From the NCBI GenBank assembly GCA_963920705.1, contig OY987233.1, positions 8,608,001 to 8,672,000 on the forward strand: a stretch of DNA of 64,000 nt. Reading direction: 5' to 3'. This DNA comes from Odiellus spinosus. Taxonomy: Eukaryota; Arthropoda; Arachnida; Opiliones; Phalangiidae. A program made the position numbers and the translations under genes. The notes below the pieces were generated by a model that was not told the origin of the DNA, searched no databases, and was given only the letters and a program-made list of their open reading frames with translations. Shown one piece after another: positions 37,456-56,591 of this stretch (positions within the stretch are counted from its first letter, which is position 1; each line of letters starts with the position of its first letter).

Positions 37456-37547
37456 GTTCAAATTTAACCTCTTTCGCTCTACACTACTATGCGCGTGACA
37501 TGCGTATGTATTTCAATATTTCTTATGTCCTGTGAACTTAATTTAGA

Positions 37548-37839
37548 CAAGAAGGATCAGACAAGGAGAGGGAAAGTGGGAACGGCGCTGTTACTACTGC
37601 GTCGGCCTAAACTCCCACTCTGGGAGAACGGGGGTAGAGACGTTTCGTGGTAAATTGTTGTCACGTGGGTAAAACGGATCCTTTATGAGGCGCGTAGTAG
37701 TCGACGACGCTAGCGACCTCGTGACAACAGTTTACCTCGAGAATTACCTATCCCCCCTTTCCACCCGAGTGGGAGGTTGGCTCTTCTCTCTCTAACTCAA
37801 CGCAGCCCCACTTTTCCTCTCCTTGTCTGATCCTTCTTG
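37548..37839. mobile_element. MITE, 7-bp TSD group (CAAGAAGGATCAGA ends)
   Basis: 292 bp flanked by ATTTAGA at 37,541-37,547 and 37,840-37,846. GC-rich inside. Second copy at 49,278-49,558 with its middle in the other orientation. Confidence 0.9.
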
Positions 37840-38212
37840 ATTTAGACGACTAGACTTGAATAAACTTGAATGCGGGCTACATTTTGATCTATTTTAGACA
37901 CATTTAGTCACGATAGAAAAATAGTTTCTGGAAACTTTAAATTACAAGGATAATTACCATTTTGGTAATTTTTACCAGAGCAAGCGATAAATTTCCAGTA
38001 TTCTGGTAACTTACCGCGTAAATTACCGATTTAAAACTCTACAAAAAGATGCCCGGAAAGAGTCGAACATAGATGCCGAATTTTTGGTATTAAGACGAGA
38101 GATCTTAATACCCTTTCTCTTATAGATCTACCTTGATATATTGGAGCTCATGAAACACCCCATATTTGTGTAAAAACACAAGGAAATACACGCAATAACT
38201 AGGATTTCATTC

Positions 38213-38218
38213 TTTATT
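38213..38218 (-). promoter_or_regulatory. Poly(A) signal of g5
   Basis: AATAAAGAAT about 38 nt after the stop; the same AATAAAGAATC string follows g6, g7 and g8 at similar distance. Confidence 0.65.
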
Positions 38219-38255
38219 ATTTTAACGTTAATGTTTAATCGATGTACAGCTGTTG

Positions 38256-45608
<7,353 letters not shown>

Positions 45609-45650
45609 CGAACCTTGAATTAGAATAAAGCATTAGATCTATTCGCGTGT

Positions 45651-45658
45651 CTCTTAAA
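45651..45658 (-). promoter_or_regulatory. TATA-like box of g5
   Basis: TTTAAGAGACACGCGAATAG on the minus strand, 43-50 bp upstream of the ATG. It aligns with TATAAGAGACACGC in g7; the first A is changed to T here, which may weaken it. Confidence 0.5.
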
Positions 45659-46590
45659 CACATTAAGGACGAGGAAATCTCTTCGTGGTAGAATTTGCGG
45701 CACCAATTGGCACGGTTACCATTACAATATGTTTTTTTTTATCATGTTTATTCAGTCCATGATTTGCTATTTGCTTAAAGTGAGGATGTTAGGGAATTTT
45801 CATGAACTCTAAACTGAAATTGAGTAGCATTTACGTGAAAATTGTTAAAAAACGATTTGATATACATATATAGATATGGCATAAAATTATTACAGCGACT
45901 GTAAAAATACACATTTTTTAATCGTCATTTTCGAAATTTAAAAAATATATATATATTCCCAGCAATACTACGTCATGACTATGGTCGCGTGATTTCGCTG
46001 TTGAATAGAGCTTCCTACAGTGGATTCTCACCGCGTTCTGGCACCACTGATAAGATCGCTTTCGCGCGTTTTTTTCGTAAAAGTACTTATTCATATATTA
46101 ATTCCAAATAAGGCCTTTGAAAAAAGTGGTAACAACCCCACTTTAGGTTTTTCAGCTGGGCCATAGAAAAATACACCTTTAAACATTAGTTTTATTATAC
46201 CGTAAATAAGCTTAGTTATTTCATCCTAGTGCATACAAATCTTTGATATTACAGTTATAGTCATTTACTTTTGTAGTTTGTACAGATGCTAAATACCTAA
46301 AAATTGTAATTCATATTTTATTTTCATATAAAAGTCCAAAAAATGAAATGTGTAAACATATATCGTTTTATATTATATAAAAATCACTCTGTCTGTTTGT
46401 GCAGAACACAAATATGGCCGCGCAAAGGTACACACATTACGTTAAACTTCAATACAAACTCGGCTTGAGTTTCAATTTAAATTTCAAAACACTCGGCCCG
46501 GTTTTATTTCAAAAACAAGCGGTTCATCTTATCGCGAGAATTAAGTCACGCTCTTCATTTGAATCGTTGTTTAGGCCTATTTACAAACGT
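45659..46590. other. Upstream region of g5, no gene seen
   Basis: Contains blocks conserved upstream of g6 and g7 (GTTTGTGCAGAACGCTAACAT-like; CTTTGATAGACTGGTTTAA-like). No element with clear ends. Confidence 0.5.
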
Positions 46591-46596
46591 GGATTA

Positions 46597-47110
46597 AGCC
46601 TAATTTTAAATGTCGATTAAGCCTAATTTTAAATGTCGATTAAGCCTAATTTTAAATGTCGATTAAGCCTAATTTTAAATGTCGATTAAGCCTAATTTTA
46701 AATGTCGATTAAGCCTAATTTTAAATGTCGATTAAGCCTAATTTTAAATGTCGATTAAGCCTAATTTTAAATGTCGATTAAGCCTAATTTTAAATGTCGA
46801 TTAAGCCTAATTTTAAATGTCGATTAAGCCTAATTTTAAATGTCGATTAAGCCTAATTTTAAATGTCGATTAAGCCTAATTTTAAATGTCGATTAAGCCT
46901 AATTTTAAATGTCGATTAAGCCTAATTTTAAATGTAGATTAAGCCTAATTTTAAATGTCGATTAAGCCTAATTTTAAATGTCGATTAAGCCTAATTTTAA
47001 ATGTCGATTAAGCCTAATTTTAAATGTCGATTAAACCCAATTTTTTACGTCGATTAAACCCAATTTTATACGTCGATTGAGCCTAATTTCAAACGTCGAT
47101 TAAGCCTAAT
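46597..47110. repeat. 23-bp minisatellite between g5 and g6
   Basis: About 22 units of GTCGATTAAGCCTAATTTTA plus AAT, highly homogeneous except at the right end. It lies about 1 kb upstream of g5 and 0.3 kb downstream of the g6 3' end. Confidence 0.95.
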
Positions 47111-47361
47111 TATCGCGTTTCCATTCTCTAGTTATATTTTGTAATTAGCTTTAAAAATGCTGACGTCTTATACAGTAGCGTAAATTAGATTGGGGCGCTT
47201 GAACATCGATGTGGAATTTTTGGTATTCCGACGAGAGGTTTGGCTACGCTTCCCCTTATAGACCTTCCTTGGCATAACCTACTGGAGCTTCTGAAACATC
47301 CCATATTTGTGTAGAAAATATACACCCGGAGAAATACATGGAATAACTTCAATTTGATTCT

Positions 47362-47367
47362 TTATTA
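47362..47367 (-). promoter_or_regulatory. Poly(A) signal of g6
   Basis: AATAAAGAATC on the minus strand about 35 nt after the stop codon of g6; conserved with g5, g7 and g8. Confidence 0.65.
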
Positions 47368-47401
47368 TTTTAACATTAATATTTAATTTGTAAATCTTTT
47401 G

Positions 47402-50400
47402 TTAATCTTTTTTCTTCATATTCGCTTTTTGGGCCTCAGCGTATTTCTTGAGACATGTTTGGTCCTGAAATATATGATCGTTAGTCTTAAATTTTTACAG
47501 AATATAATTTAGTTTAGTCGTCGATACCTTAAATCCCTCAGAACGTTTTTTGCTCTCGTCTTCACACTGCACACATATTATATATTTGTATCTAATTCAA
47601 AATTTTTTTTCCAATTCATATATTTACCTTAATGGAATTTTCGCAACCCTGAATCAAAATGAATTACAAATCCGTTATTAATAAGTTATTAGAAATATCA
47701 GAAGCCGATGAAACCCTCCTTTGAAGTCTATTACTCCCGGGTCTTCTCTACCCCTCTCTGTATGGGTTAGTTAGGCGATTCGTACGCCTCCTAACGGTAG
47801 ATATTTTCGGAGCGGGATTTCATCGAGCGAATATGAATATCTCTAGCAGCCTTGGAGTTTGTTAAAAAAACGTCGTCGTTTGTGGAGAGAGAGACTTTCC
47901 AATTTTCCGTAGACAGGGGATATGAAGTAGGACCCCTCCGATCTCGTAAAATTGTGAATTTTACCCATAAAGAGAGGAGCGCTATATGGAACATTAGAGT
48001 ATAGTAGACTTCAAAGGAGGGTTTCATCGGCTTCTGGAAATATACGAAACGTAACGATCTAAGCAAACTGCAGATTGAAGCAAGTTCGGACCGGCAGTCC
48101 GGCACGAAATTAAAATATTAACAACCATCCCCATTTACCCTTCGTTGATATGGACTCTTCTTGCAGCCGCGCTTGGCAATATTGTCTAACCTCCCTGCTT
48201 GGCAGAGACCTTATAAAGCCTGGTTTTCACTAGCCTATATTTCACGGAATCGGGAAAAAAAAATCCGTAGATCTTGACGGAAAAATCCGCGAGGCAAGCC
48301 GTTTTCACTTTGTGCGTAAAATAGCTCCCGCCTTCCGCTAATGGCGCTCGAGAGAAATTTGGATGCGAAAAATCCAAGGTCGTGACCTCTAGCGGCGAGT
48401 CTAGCCTCAATAATCAAAATTGCGAACAACGAAGTGTCAGTTGAGGATTTTTCTTTGGCTTATTTTAATTTAATTAATACGGTAATGATTTTTGCATTAT
48501 GGCGAAAGCAAAGTCTTCGAATATAAAAATCTACGAATCATGACTTCTTCTACTAACGTTTCTAGATTTAATCGTTTCGCCATTAATTTTAATTAAGTAA
48601 AAAAACTAAAACTTTGGCTAAAAACGCGACACGAGGCGACAGCAAACCCCCATTGGAACCACTAGTATCACGTGAGATGCCTACGACGTCACGACCTCAC
48701 GCTTTCCTATTGGTCAACGCTTTCCTTTTCCGCAAAAAAATAAGGAAAGATAGAAACTATATTCCGTGCAAGATGGCTGAAAAACGCGAGAATTTGCGGA
48801 AAGTAACCTCTGAAAAAACGCGGCGTTGGCCCAGTTCCGTCGCGTTTTTGGCTAATGAAAACCAGCCTTTACTTGGACCAAGTATGCTGTAGAGGGACCC
48901 ACAGAGACGGTGGCTAAATTCCCGGCACTTCGATTTGTAACCCTCTAGTTTGTCCTACACTGAACTAATCTCTTCCCTACGTCTTCATACTTCAACCATA
49001 GCGCCCTCTCCTATGGGCCCTACAGCGTACTAAATAATAGCCGTGAATTTTATATCTCGAGCAAAAACCTATGGTGGGTCGCTCTACAAGTATAAGATCT
49101 GTGCTACTTGGCTCCATAGTGTGGGGCTTAGACGCCTTCGAGTTTCAATATTTACACCGACTACAACCTCTAAAGTACCTACAATCGCCTCTCATATGGC
49201 TTTACGCTACTAGGTGGTATAATTGATGTTTTTCAACATTAATCAACCCCATACTGCAATATTTCACTTAGTTTGAGCAAGAAGGATCAGATAAGGAGAG
49301 GAAATGTGGGGCTGCGTTGAGTTAGAGAGAGAAGAGCCAACCTCCCACTCGGGTGGAAAGGGGGGATAGGAAATTCTCGAGGTAAACTGTTGTCACGTGG
49401 TCGCTAGCTAGCGCGTCTCATAAAGGATTCGTTTTACCCACGTGACAACATTTTACCACGAAACGTCTCTACCCCCGTTCTCCCAGAGTGGGAGTTTAGG
49501 CCGACGCAGTAGGAACCGCGCCGTCCCCACATTTCCTCTCCTTATCTGATCCTTCTTGGTTTGAGATATGTTACCATTAGCTTTAGTCGTCTGCTTATTT
49601 ATTACCCAGGGGGTATCTTATTCAAAATCAAAGGCCTAACTGATAAAATACCGTTTAAAGTAGCTCGGTAGTAATTTTCCGTTTAGTTACTGGTAATTGG
49701 TAATTATCTCTGTAATTTCAAATATCTTATTTGTTCTTGAGGATCATTTTGTTTGAGGGGGAAAGTCATTACGTACCTTTTTGACGTCAGCATCAACCTG
49801 ATCATTAATCGGAGATCGGAAAAAATAAGTGTTAAAAGTTTTAACCTATTTCGATATTGAACTCAACACGAGAAGGGCTCGACACTAGACAAAATTGCGT
49901 ACGAGATTTGAAATCTTCACTTGTTTCGCAACTCGAGATTTGTTAAAGATTTGAGGATTTATCGTGGTTGTTTGAAGATTTGTAAGGATTTGAATGATTA
50001 CCGGGGGATTTCAAATCTTTGACTGCAGTAAAAGATTTGTATAAATGTCGGACCCCTGGACAAAATAGCTCCTACCGCAAATTGTTCCTTCACTTTATTT
50101 TTACAAGCCGCTATGGGCATAAGGAGTTCCGTATTAATATCCTGAGGATCCAAATTTGAATAATTAATTCTTGACAAATTATAGCGTATCCCACATCAGG
50201 TAATTTAGGTAGTGAAAGCATATAATTAAATACTCACGACGATACAAGGAATAGTGGCCAAAAGATGATCTATTTCTTCTTTAGCGTGACCTATAAAGAA
50301 AGTTTGTTAGATCTACCAAATGATTGAGTACATCTGATTCTCCACGGGAGATTAATACGCAAGGAGAGCCAATCGTGTCGAATTGGTGGTAGGCAAGAGC

Positions 50401-53400
50401 CTCCGGTTATATTGAAATGTCAAGTGTCATAACTATCCGCTTAAAATCTTTCGTCGTTGGCAGGGCTTTTAAAAGAGTCGATAAAAGTTTGTTTTATATT
50501 TTTTCTCACGACTGGCTCTCCCATTGTATCATTCATACGTGATCTCGAAACAAGTTTCCTTAAAGGGAGAATGCAACCTAATTACAAGTGATTTTTTATC
50601 GATTCCTTATCGTTTAAATAGGCCTAATCCACCGATAAAAAGTTTACAATACAAATATTAAACTAGAAATAAATTTAAAACTTACCCTGAAAATAGGCTT
50701 AGCGGGATTCATGGAGATCCTGAATCGCGTCCGTGTAAGGTCTAGCGACCAATGAGCAAAGGCCTGTCGTTCACGCTAGATCTCCACGAGACTTATGTCG
50801 CGCGCGATTGGTCGCTAGACCTTACACGCGAGGAAATCAGGAGCTCCATGAATCCCACTAAGCCTATTTTCCGGGTAAGTTTTAAATTTATTTCTAGTTT
50901 AATATTTGTTTGTAAATTTTTTAAATAGTGGATTAGGCCTATTTAAACAACAAGGAATCGATAAAAAATCACTTGTTGTTAGGTTGCATCCTCCCTTTAA
51001 AAAAAGTCGATATTTTCACGCGCAGTATATTAACTACATATGGGGGTTGAATTCTTAAACCTATCTAATACCAAGAATACATTCAGGTTCCATAAGAATA
51101 TGGGAAGGCCGCGATTCAATAACCATCCTCCCAATCTTTGTAGCAAAAGTTCGTCCGCTTTGAATCGATTTTTCAAGTAAATCGCTCCTGACATCTATTA
51201 TTAACCCGCGCCACTAACGAACTTGACATAATATTTTGAGTAATAAAAATGGAGCCTACCGAAAAAAGATCTAAGCGAAAATTGCAGACGAACTTTTGTT
51301 ACAAAGTTTGGGAGGATGGTACCAGAGGCTAAAGCTATGCTCCCATATTCTTATGGAACCTGAATGAATTCTTGCTAATACTTAATCATTGCATTTTGCT
51401 ATTTTGTTGGCGACATAAACCCCGCATTTCTAATGTTTCATTCGCGCTTACCCAAAAGTTATATATTATATTTACTTCTGCTTATTTTTTCAAGTTTTTT
51501 GGCGTTACAGGTCTTCATGAATATGGCGTCTGATATTATTTTGTGGCAATCCTGTAATTATTAATTCAACACGAATTATTATCTTCGGACTTGTATTATA
51601 GCCTCGTTTTCAATCAACTTTTTTAAGCTTTTGTTTTCGCTTTTCTAAGAGAAAGCTTCTACATTCAATTCATTTTGATATCCTTTTCTCTGGGGCTCGA
51701 TGCCTGTTAACGTGGATTAAATGAAAATCTTGATTGAAAACGAGCCTTTACTTTTGCGTATCCAGGTGCTAGGAAGATTTAGATACTTTTCTGGGAATTC
51801 TGATTATCCGCGCAATTAGAGATTGTCGTTCACCCCGTAGAAACTTTGCACGGCACCCCCTTTGTGTGGGAGCGTGAGTATTTAAATTTACGTTGTTAAA
51901 TCTTCCTAGCACCGGTCCTCGTTTCAACTTTAAATTAATATATTTACATCTTTCTTAAATGTGCTCCACTTCTTATTAACCTAATTTATTTCATAAATAG
52001 TGTAAATTATCAACTGTATGGCAAGTTAATCACCACAACCCAAACATCTAGAGCTCGGAATTCGTATAATTTTTATTAATTGGATAAAAAAATCTACTAA
52101 ATTCTGATGTATATTATCTGTTTGGTTAAAAATTGACTATTTTTCATTCGAGTTAACTTATTCGAAGATGAAGTCAAAAACATAATCCATATCCGTTTTT
52201 TATCCAAAAATGGCCTTATCTTAGAATATTATCCGCGTTATACGTTCGGATAAAAAAAATCAAAAATTTTTAACTTTCGTGAAAAATAACGATTAGAAAG
52301 ATGATTTAAAATCTTAGTTTCGTTGTTTTATTTTATATTCTTCGAATTAAAAGTCAATTTGAAATATCTTTCTTATATTTTAGACTAATTCTGGAAACAC
52401 GAATTTTCTTATCCATCGTTATAAATTTGAAAACGATTTGTTCGTAGATAAAGCGCCAAACGCGTAATCTTCGGGTAAACCTTATACATTTAACAGTTAT
52501 ACGAATATAGAAATTTCATTTTTTAGTTACAAACAATTTATCCGAAAATAAAATATCTGAAAATATACGAATAACAGAAGATAATGGATATCCGATTCCT
52601 AGCTCTACAAACATCCTTAGATGGTTTAATCAGATTTGGCCGTAGTTAACAAAGCCTGTTTTTTCAGTTTAATGAACTACGGTTTTATCTGATTAAACCG
52701 GCCGCCTGAAGAGGGTCAATTTCGAGCCAATGAGAAGGTCGCTTTCACTTACGTAAAAGTACTTAATCTAGTATGAAAATTATCGTTAATTACGATCCAG
52801 AAATAAACTACGTCATGTATCGGAAACAAAATGACCTATATATTTTTGACATTTTCATTTTGAAGTTTCTTTCTAACTTCTCAACCCAGAGGTATAAAAT
52901 TTTCATATGACTTTTTAATAGTCCTCAGATCATAGGTTTTTGAGCCCAAAATGAACAAGAATTATAGAATCACTCGGAGCCCTGTCACTGGTTACTTGAT
53001 TGAATAAGACACGCGTAACTTGTTTGAAAATAATTATCAGTAATTACCTCGATATGTTTGGCGCAGGCCTTAAAAGTGTTTAAAAAAATCAATTTTGTTA
53101 GTGAATTTGCGTAATTATACATCGATTATACGCAGTTATATACCTCTTCTTTTTTATTCGCTTCCTGAGGGTTTAATTTGATAAAAAACATTAAATTATT
53201 TTATATATTGATATTATATCACTTGATAAAAAGGCGTCAATATGGTGTAGTCCCAATAGATCAATCCATTTGATTGATAAGGGCTATTTGATTGCACGTA
53301 TATTACAAAAAAGAAACGATTTTATCGATCAAATACACGGAGATTAAATGATCCCCTTGTCGATCGAATCCTGGTCGATCAAATAGCTCCCTTGACTACA

Positions 53401-54450
53401 AATGGATCGAATGCGTTTCGATCTATAAATGGCCCTCTGGTCGATGAAATGGCTTCGTTGTCCATGAAATGGCTTCCTTGTCCATGAAATGGCTTCCTTG
53501 TCCATGAAATGGCTTCCTTGTCGATCAAATAGCCCCATGTCGTTCAAATAGCCCCCTTGTCGATCAAATAGACCCTTGTCCATCGAATCGTCACCTTGTC
53601 GATCGAAACGCCCCATGGTAGATCGAAACGCCCCCTTGTCGATCGAATCGCCCCCTTGTCGATCGAATCGCCCCCTTGTCGATCGAATCGCCCCCTTGTC
53701 GATCGAATCGCCCCCTTGTCGATCGAATCGCCCCCTTGTCGATCGAATCGCCCCCTTGTCGATCGAATCGCCCCCTTGTCGATCGAATCGCCCCCTTGTC
53801 GATCGAATCGCCCCCTTGTCGATCGAATCGCCCCCTTTTCGATCGAATCGCCCCCTTGTCGATCGAATCGCCCCCTTGTCGATCGAATCGCCCCCTGGTC
53901 GATCGAAACGCCCCCTGGTTGATCTAAATAGCCCCCTTGTCTGTCTAATTAGACCCCTTGTCGATCGAATAGCCCACTTGTCGATCAAATAGCGACCTTG
54001 TCGATCATCTGAAATTCGATTACTTGGACTCAAGTCAGATCACGATATACTTATACCAATTTCAGTTTACAGGCTTCAACATCAAGGGCTCTCAATTCTT
54101 CGTACGTCTAAAGGCAATATTTCGGGGTCACAATTGCGCTTTAAGATAACGATTGTTTTGACTTACTTTTGTGCAATTGTCTACAACTTCAAACACTGTC
54201 CAGGTTTTACAAAGAGGAAATGTCATGATTTTTAGTTAGAAATATTAAGGTTATTTAAGTATATCTTTCGCTTTAAACTTATCGCGCTTTACGAGAAGTA
54301 TATACCTGGAAGAGGTCGTCCACAAACTGATTCCATGCCTTTCAGTACTTTTTCCGTACATTTTAATTCTCCATCGGCCGAGACTTCTCCTATTTGTCCC
54401 GTTAGGAACGCCGTCACTACGAACGTTAAAACCAAGACGCGTTTCTCCAT
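47402..54450 (-). CDS. g6: complete 13-exon small secreted Cys-rich protein (212 aa)
   Basis: Exons: 54306-54450, 54167-54195, 54057-54107, 53144-53164, 53048-53068, 51948-51980, 51476-51551, 50238-50290, 50076-50141, 49777-49797, 47628-47648, 47528-47566, 47402-47464; 639 nt with every border AG/GT. Exon 1 has a signal peptide (MEKRVLVLTFVVTAFLTGQI) and the KCTEKVLKGMESVCGRPLPG segment. Twelve cysteines give two sets of six. Residues between neighbouring cysteines are about 11, 12, 14, 12, 17 in the first set and 25, 14, 17, 5, 15 in the second. Exon 3 and exon 9 both place Cys at residue 13 (EACKLKL, AACKNKVKEQFA). Last exon DQTCLKKYAEAQKANMKKKD. Intron 3 carries a 20-bp satellite. TATA-like box about 45 bp upstream of the ATG; AATAAA at 47362-47367. 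Function unknown. Confidence 0.9.
47699..48036. mobile_element. MITE, 7-bp TSD group, in intron 10 of g6
   Basis: CAGAAGCCGATG ends, flanked by GAAATAT at 47,692-47,698 and 48,037-48,043. Confidence 0.9.
48214..48872. mobile_element. TIR element (AAGCCTGGTTTTCA ends) in intron 10 of g6
   Basis: Ends AAGCCTGGTTTTCACTAGCC and GGCTAATGAAAACCAGCCTT. A 92-codon + strand frame in its right part (48,614-48,892) runs over the end and is not considered a gene. Confidence 0.7.
48880..49270. other. Unassigned intron 10 sequence of g6
   Basis: Less AT-rich, no repeats or open frames that I can assign; absent from the same intron of g7 and g8. Confidence 0.45.
49278..49558. mobile_element. MITE, 7-bp TSD group (CAAGAAGGATCAGA ends)
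   Basis: 281 bp, flanked by GTTTGAG at 49,271-49,277 and 49,559-49,565. The same intron of g5 has the empty site (TTTAGTTTGAGGAGAGATA at about 39,597). Confidence 0.92.
50564..50996. mobile_element. TTAA-target MITE in intron 7 of g6
   Basis: 433 bp, TTAA at 50,560-50,563 and 50,997-51,000. Very similar to 4106-4538, so both are young. Confidence 0.9.
51072..51374. mobile_element. MITE, 7-bp TSD group (CAAGAATACATTCAGG ends)
   Basis: 303 bp, flanked by CTAATAC at 51,065-51,071 and 51,375-51,381. The same intron of g7 shows the empty site (CTCTAATACTTAACC near 58,455). Confidence 0.92.
51598..51752. mobile_element. Short TIR element (GCCTCGTTTTCAATCAA ends)
   Basis: Ends AGCCTCGTTTTCAATCAA and TTGATTGAAAACGAGCCT. 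A longer relative sits in the same intron of g7 (58,656-59,132). Confidence 0.7.
52049..52610. mobile_element. TIR element (GAGCTCGGAATTCGTATA ends) in intron 5 of g6
   Basis: About 560 bp, close to 34,826-35,391 along its full length. Confidence 0.75.
52620..52730. repeat. Small hairpin element in intron 5 of g6
   Basis: GGTTTAATCAGATTTGG...ATCTGATTAAACCGG arms; the related hairpin 59,435-59,572 lies in the same intron of g7. Confidence 0.6.
53335..54012. repeat. 20-bp minisatellite in intron 3 of g6
   Basis: About 33 units; the core is 15-20 near-identical GTCGATCGAATCGCCCCCTT units, with diverged units (TCCATGAAATGGCTTCCTT) at the left. Shares GTCGATCGAAT...CCCCC with the 23-bp array of g5. 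Confidence 0.95.
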
Positions 54451-54490
54451 CGAACCTTGAATTAGAATAAAAAGTTAGATCTGTTAGCGA

Positions 54491-54504
54491 TTCTCTTATT
54501 TATA
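54491..54504 (-). promoter_or_regulatory. TATA box of g6
   Basis: TATAAATAAGAGAA on the minus strand, 41-54 bp upstream of the ATG, in the same place as the TATAAGAG boxes of g4 and g7. Confidence 0.6.
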
Positions 54505-55785
54505 CACATCAAGGACGAGGAAATCTCTTCGTGGTAGAATTTGCGGCACCAAGTGGCACGGTTACCATTACAATTTTTTAATGATGTTTATTCAGTCCAT
54601 GATTTTGCTATTAGCTTAAAGTGAGGCTGTTAGGGAATTTTCGTTAAAAATCGATTCGAAATAATATAGGTACATACGATATAGAAAAACGTTATCGGAG
54701 CAGTAAAATAAATATTTTATAATTGCCGTAATTAGAAATTTTAAACAAAAATTCCCTGCAATACTACGTCATAATATAACTATGGTCACGTGGATATTGT
54801 AGAACCAACCGTTATGGCACCAATGTTACAGTTTTTTTCATGAAAATACTTAAATATTTGATCATTTTACATTTCAATTATGTTCCCCAATCAAACTACT
54901 TTATTAATCGGAAAAATTAATCCGATTTAAGTTATTTTACAAAACGCGTCTACATAGAGATATAAGATATTTTAATAAGGCTTTCTAATATTATCAATAT
55001 AAAATAAATATATATTCCAAAGGCATTTGAAGCAAGCTCACTTTAATTAGGTTTTCAGCTGTTCTATAGAAAAATAAAACTTTAACCATTAGTTTTATTA
55101 TACCATAGTTAAGTTGGTTATTACGTCCGACTATATTCTTTCGAGTCAAAACTTTGATAGACTGGTTTAAATGGAACAATTACCAGTTTTATAGTAATTA
55201 ATGTAGTTTGTACAGATGCTAAATACCGAAACATTTATATTTGGATGAGGTATAAAATATTTGAAAGTGACTTTTATATATCATGAAAATAAATTATATA
55301 TTTTCCAAAGGCCATAGAAAATAGTGGTGACAACCTCACTTTAAGTTTTTCAGCTGAGCTATCGAAAAATATGACTTTAGCCATTAGTTTTATTAACCTT
55401 AATTAACTTGGTTATTACATCCGACTACATACTTTCGATTCAAATCTTTGATAGACTGGTTTAACCGGAGCAATATTATTACCAGTCTTATAGTAATATA
55501 GTTTGTACAGATGCGAAATACCGAAACATTTATATTTTATTCGTATAAAATTTTTGAAAGTCCAAATATAAATGTAATGCGTATACATTTAGCGTTTTAT
55601 ATCATATAAAACCACCTTTATTTCAAATATTTAATTCTATAGGTATGTCTGTCTGTCTGTTTGTGCAGAACGCTAACATGTACACGCAAAGTTACGTTAA
55701 ACTTGATTGCAAACTAAGTTTGAGTTTCAGTTTCTAATTAAAAATACACAGTTGATCATATCGCGAGAATTCAGCCAAACGGTTC
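54505..55785. other. Upstream region of g6, no gene seen
   Basis: Two diverged tandem copies of a roughly 330-bp block (about 54,990-55,270 and 55,290-55,560: TTTTCAGCTG, TTGATAGACTGGTTTAA, TTTGTACAGATGC), then the conserved TGTGCAGAACGCTAACATG block. Confidence 0.6.
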
Positions 55786-55789
55786 ATTT

Positions 55790-56290
55790 GAAACGTCGAT
55801 TAAGCCTAATTTCAAACGTCGATTAAGCCTAATTTCAAACGTCGATTAAGCCTGATTTCAAACCTCGTTTAAGCCTTACTTTAAACCTCATTTAAGCCTG
55901 ATTTCAAACGTGGATTAAGCCTAATTTAAAATGTCGATTAAACCCAATTTCAACCTCGATTAAGCCCAATTTCAAACGTCGATTAGGTCCAATTTCAAAC
56001 GTCGATTAGGTCCAATTTCAAACGTCGATTATGTCCAATTTCAAACGTCGATTATGTCCAATTTCAAACGTCGATTAAGACCAATTTCAAACGTCGATTA
56101 AAACCAATTTCAAACGTCGATTAAGACCAATTTCAAACGTCGATTAAGACCAATTTCAAACGTCGATTAAGTCCAATTCAAACGTCGATTAAGCCTAATT
56201 CCAAACGTCGCTTTAGCCCGATTTCAAATGTCGATTAAGCCCGATTTCAAACGTCGATTAAGCCCGATTTCAAACGTCGATTCAGACTAA
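55790..56290. repeat. 23-bp minisatellite between g6 and g7
   Basis: About 22 units of GTCGATTAAGCCTAATTTCA plus AAC with many variants (AAGTCC, AAGACC, AAGCCCG). Same place and family as 46,597-47,110 but much less homogeneous. Confidence 0.93.
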
Positions 56291-56526
56291 TTATCACGTT
56301 TCCATTCTCTAGCACTATTTTGTGTTAAATAGAGTAAAATAGATGCCCGGAAACTTGAACATTGATGCCGAATTTTTAGTATTCGAACGAGAGGCTTTAT
56401 AATGTTTGGGCACTTTTCCCCTTATAGACGTTCCTTGATATAACCTACTGGAGCTCCTTAAACACCCCATAATTGTGTAGAAAACATACACTCAGATAAA
56501 TACATGCAATAACTACGATATGATTC

Positions 56527-56532
56527 TTTATT
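56527..56532 (-). promoter_or_regulatory. Poly(A) signal of g7
   Basis: AATAAAGAATC about 60 nt after the original stop codon of g7, in the conserved 3' block shared with g5, g6 and g8. Confidence 0.6.
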
Positions 56533-56591
56533 ATTTTATCGTTAATGTTTAACCAGTATATCTGTTGTTAGTTATTTTTCTTTCTCGCTTC

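Noticed and set aside
48614..48892. 92-codon plus-strand frame
   Set aside because: Lies in and over the edge of a TIR element (48,214-48,872), has no counterpart elsewhere in the window and no recognised domain.
53344..54033. 229-codon minus frame and three plus frames of SIESPPCRSNRPLVDR-type repeats
   Set aside because: 20-bp satellite without stops in several frames; intronic and not shared by paralogs.
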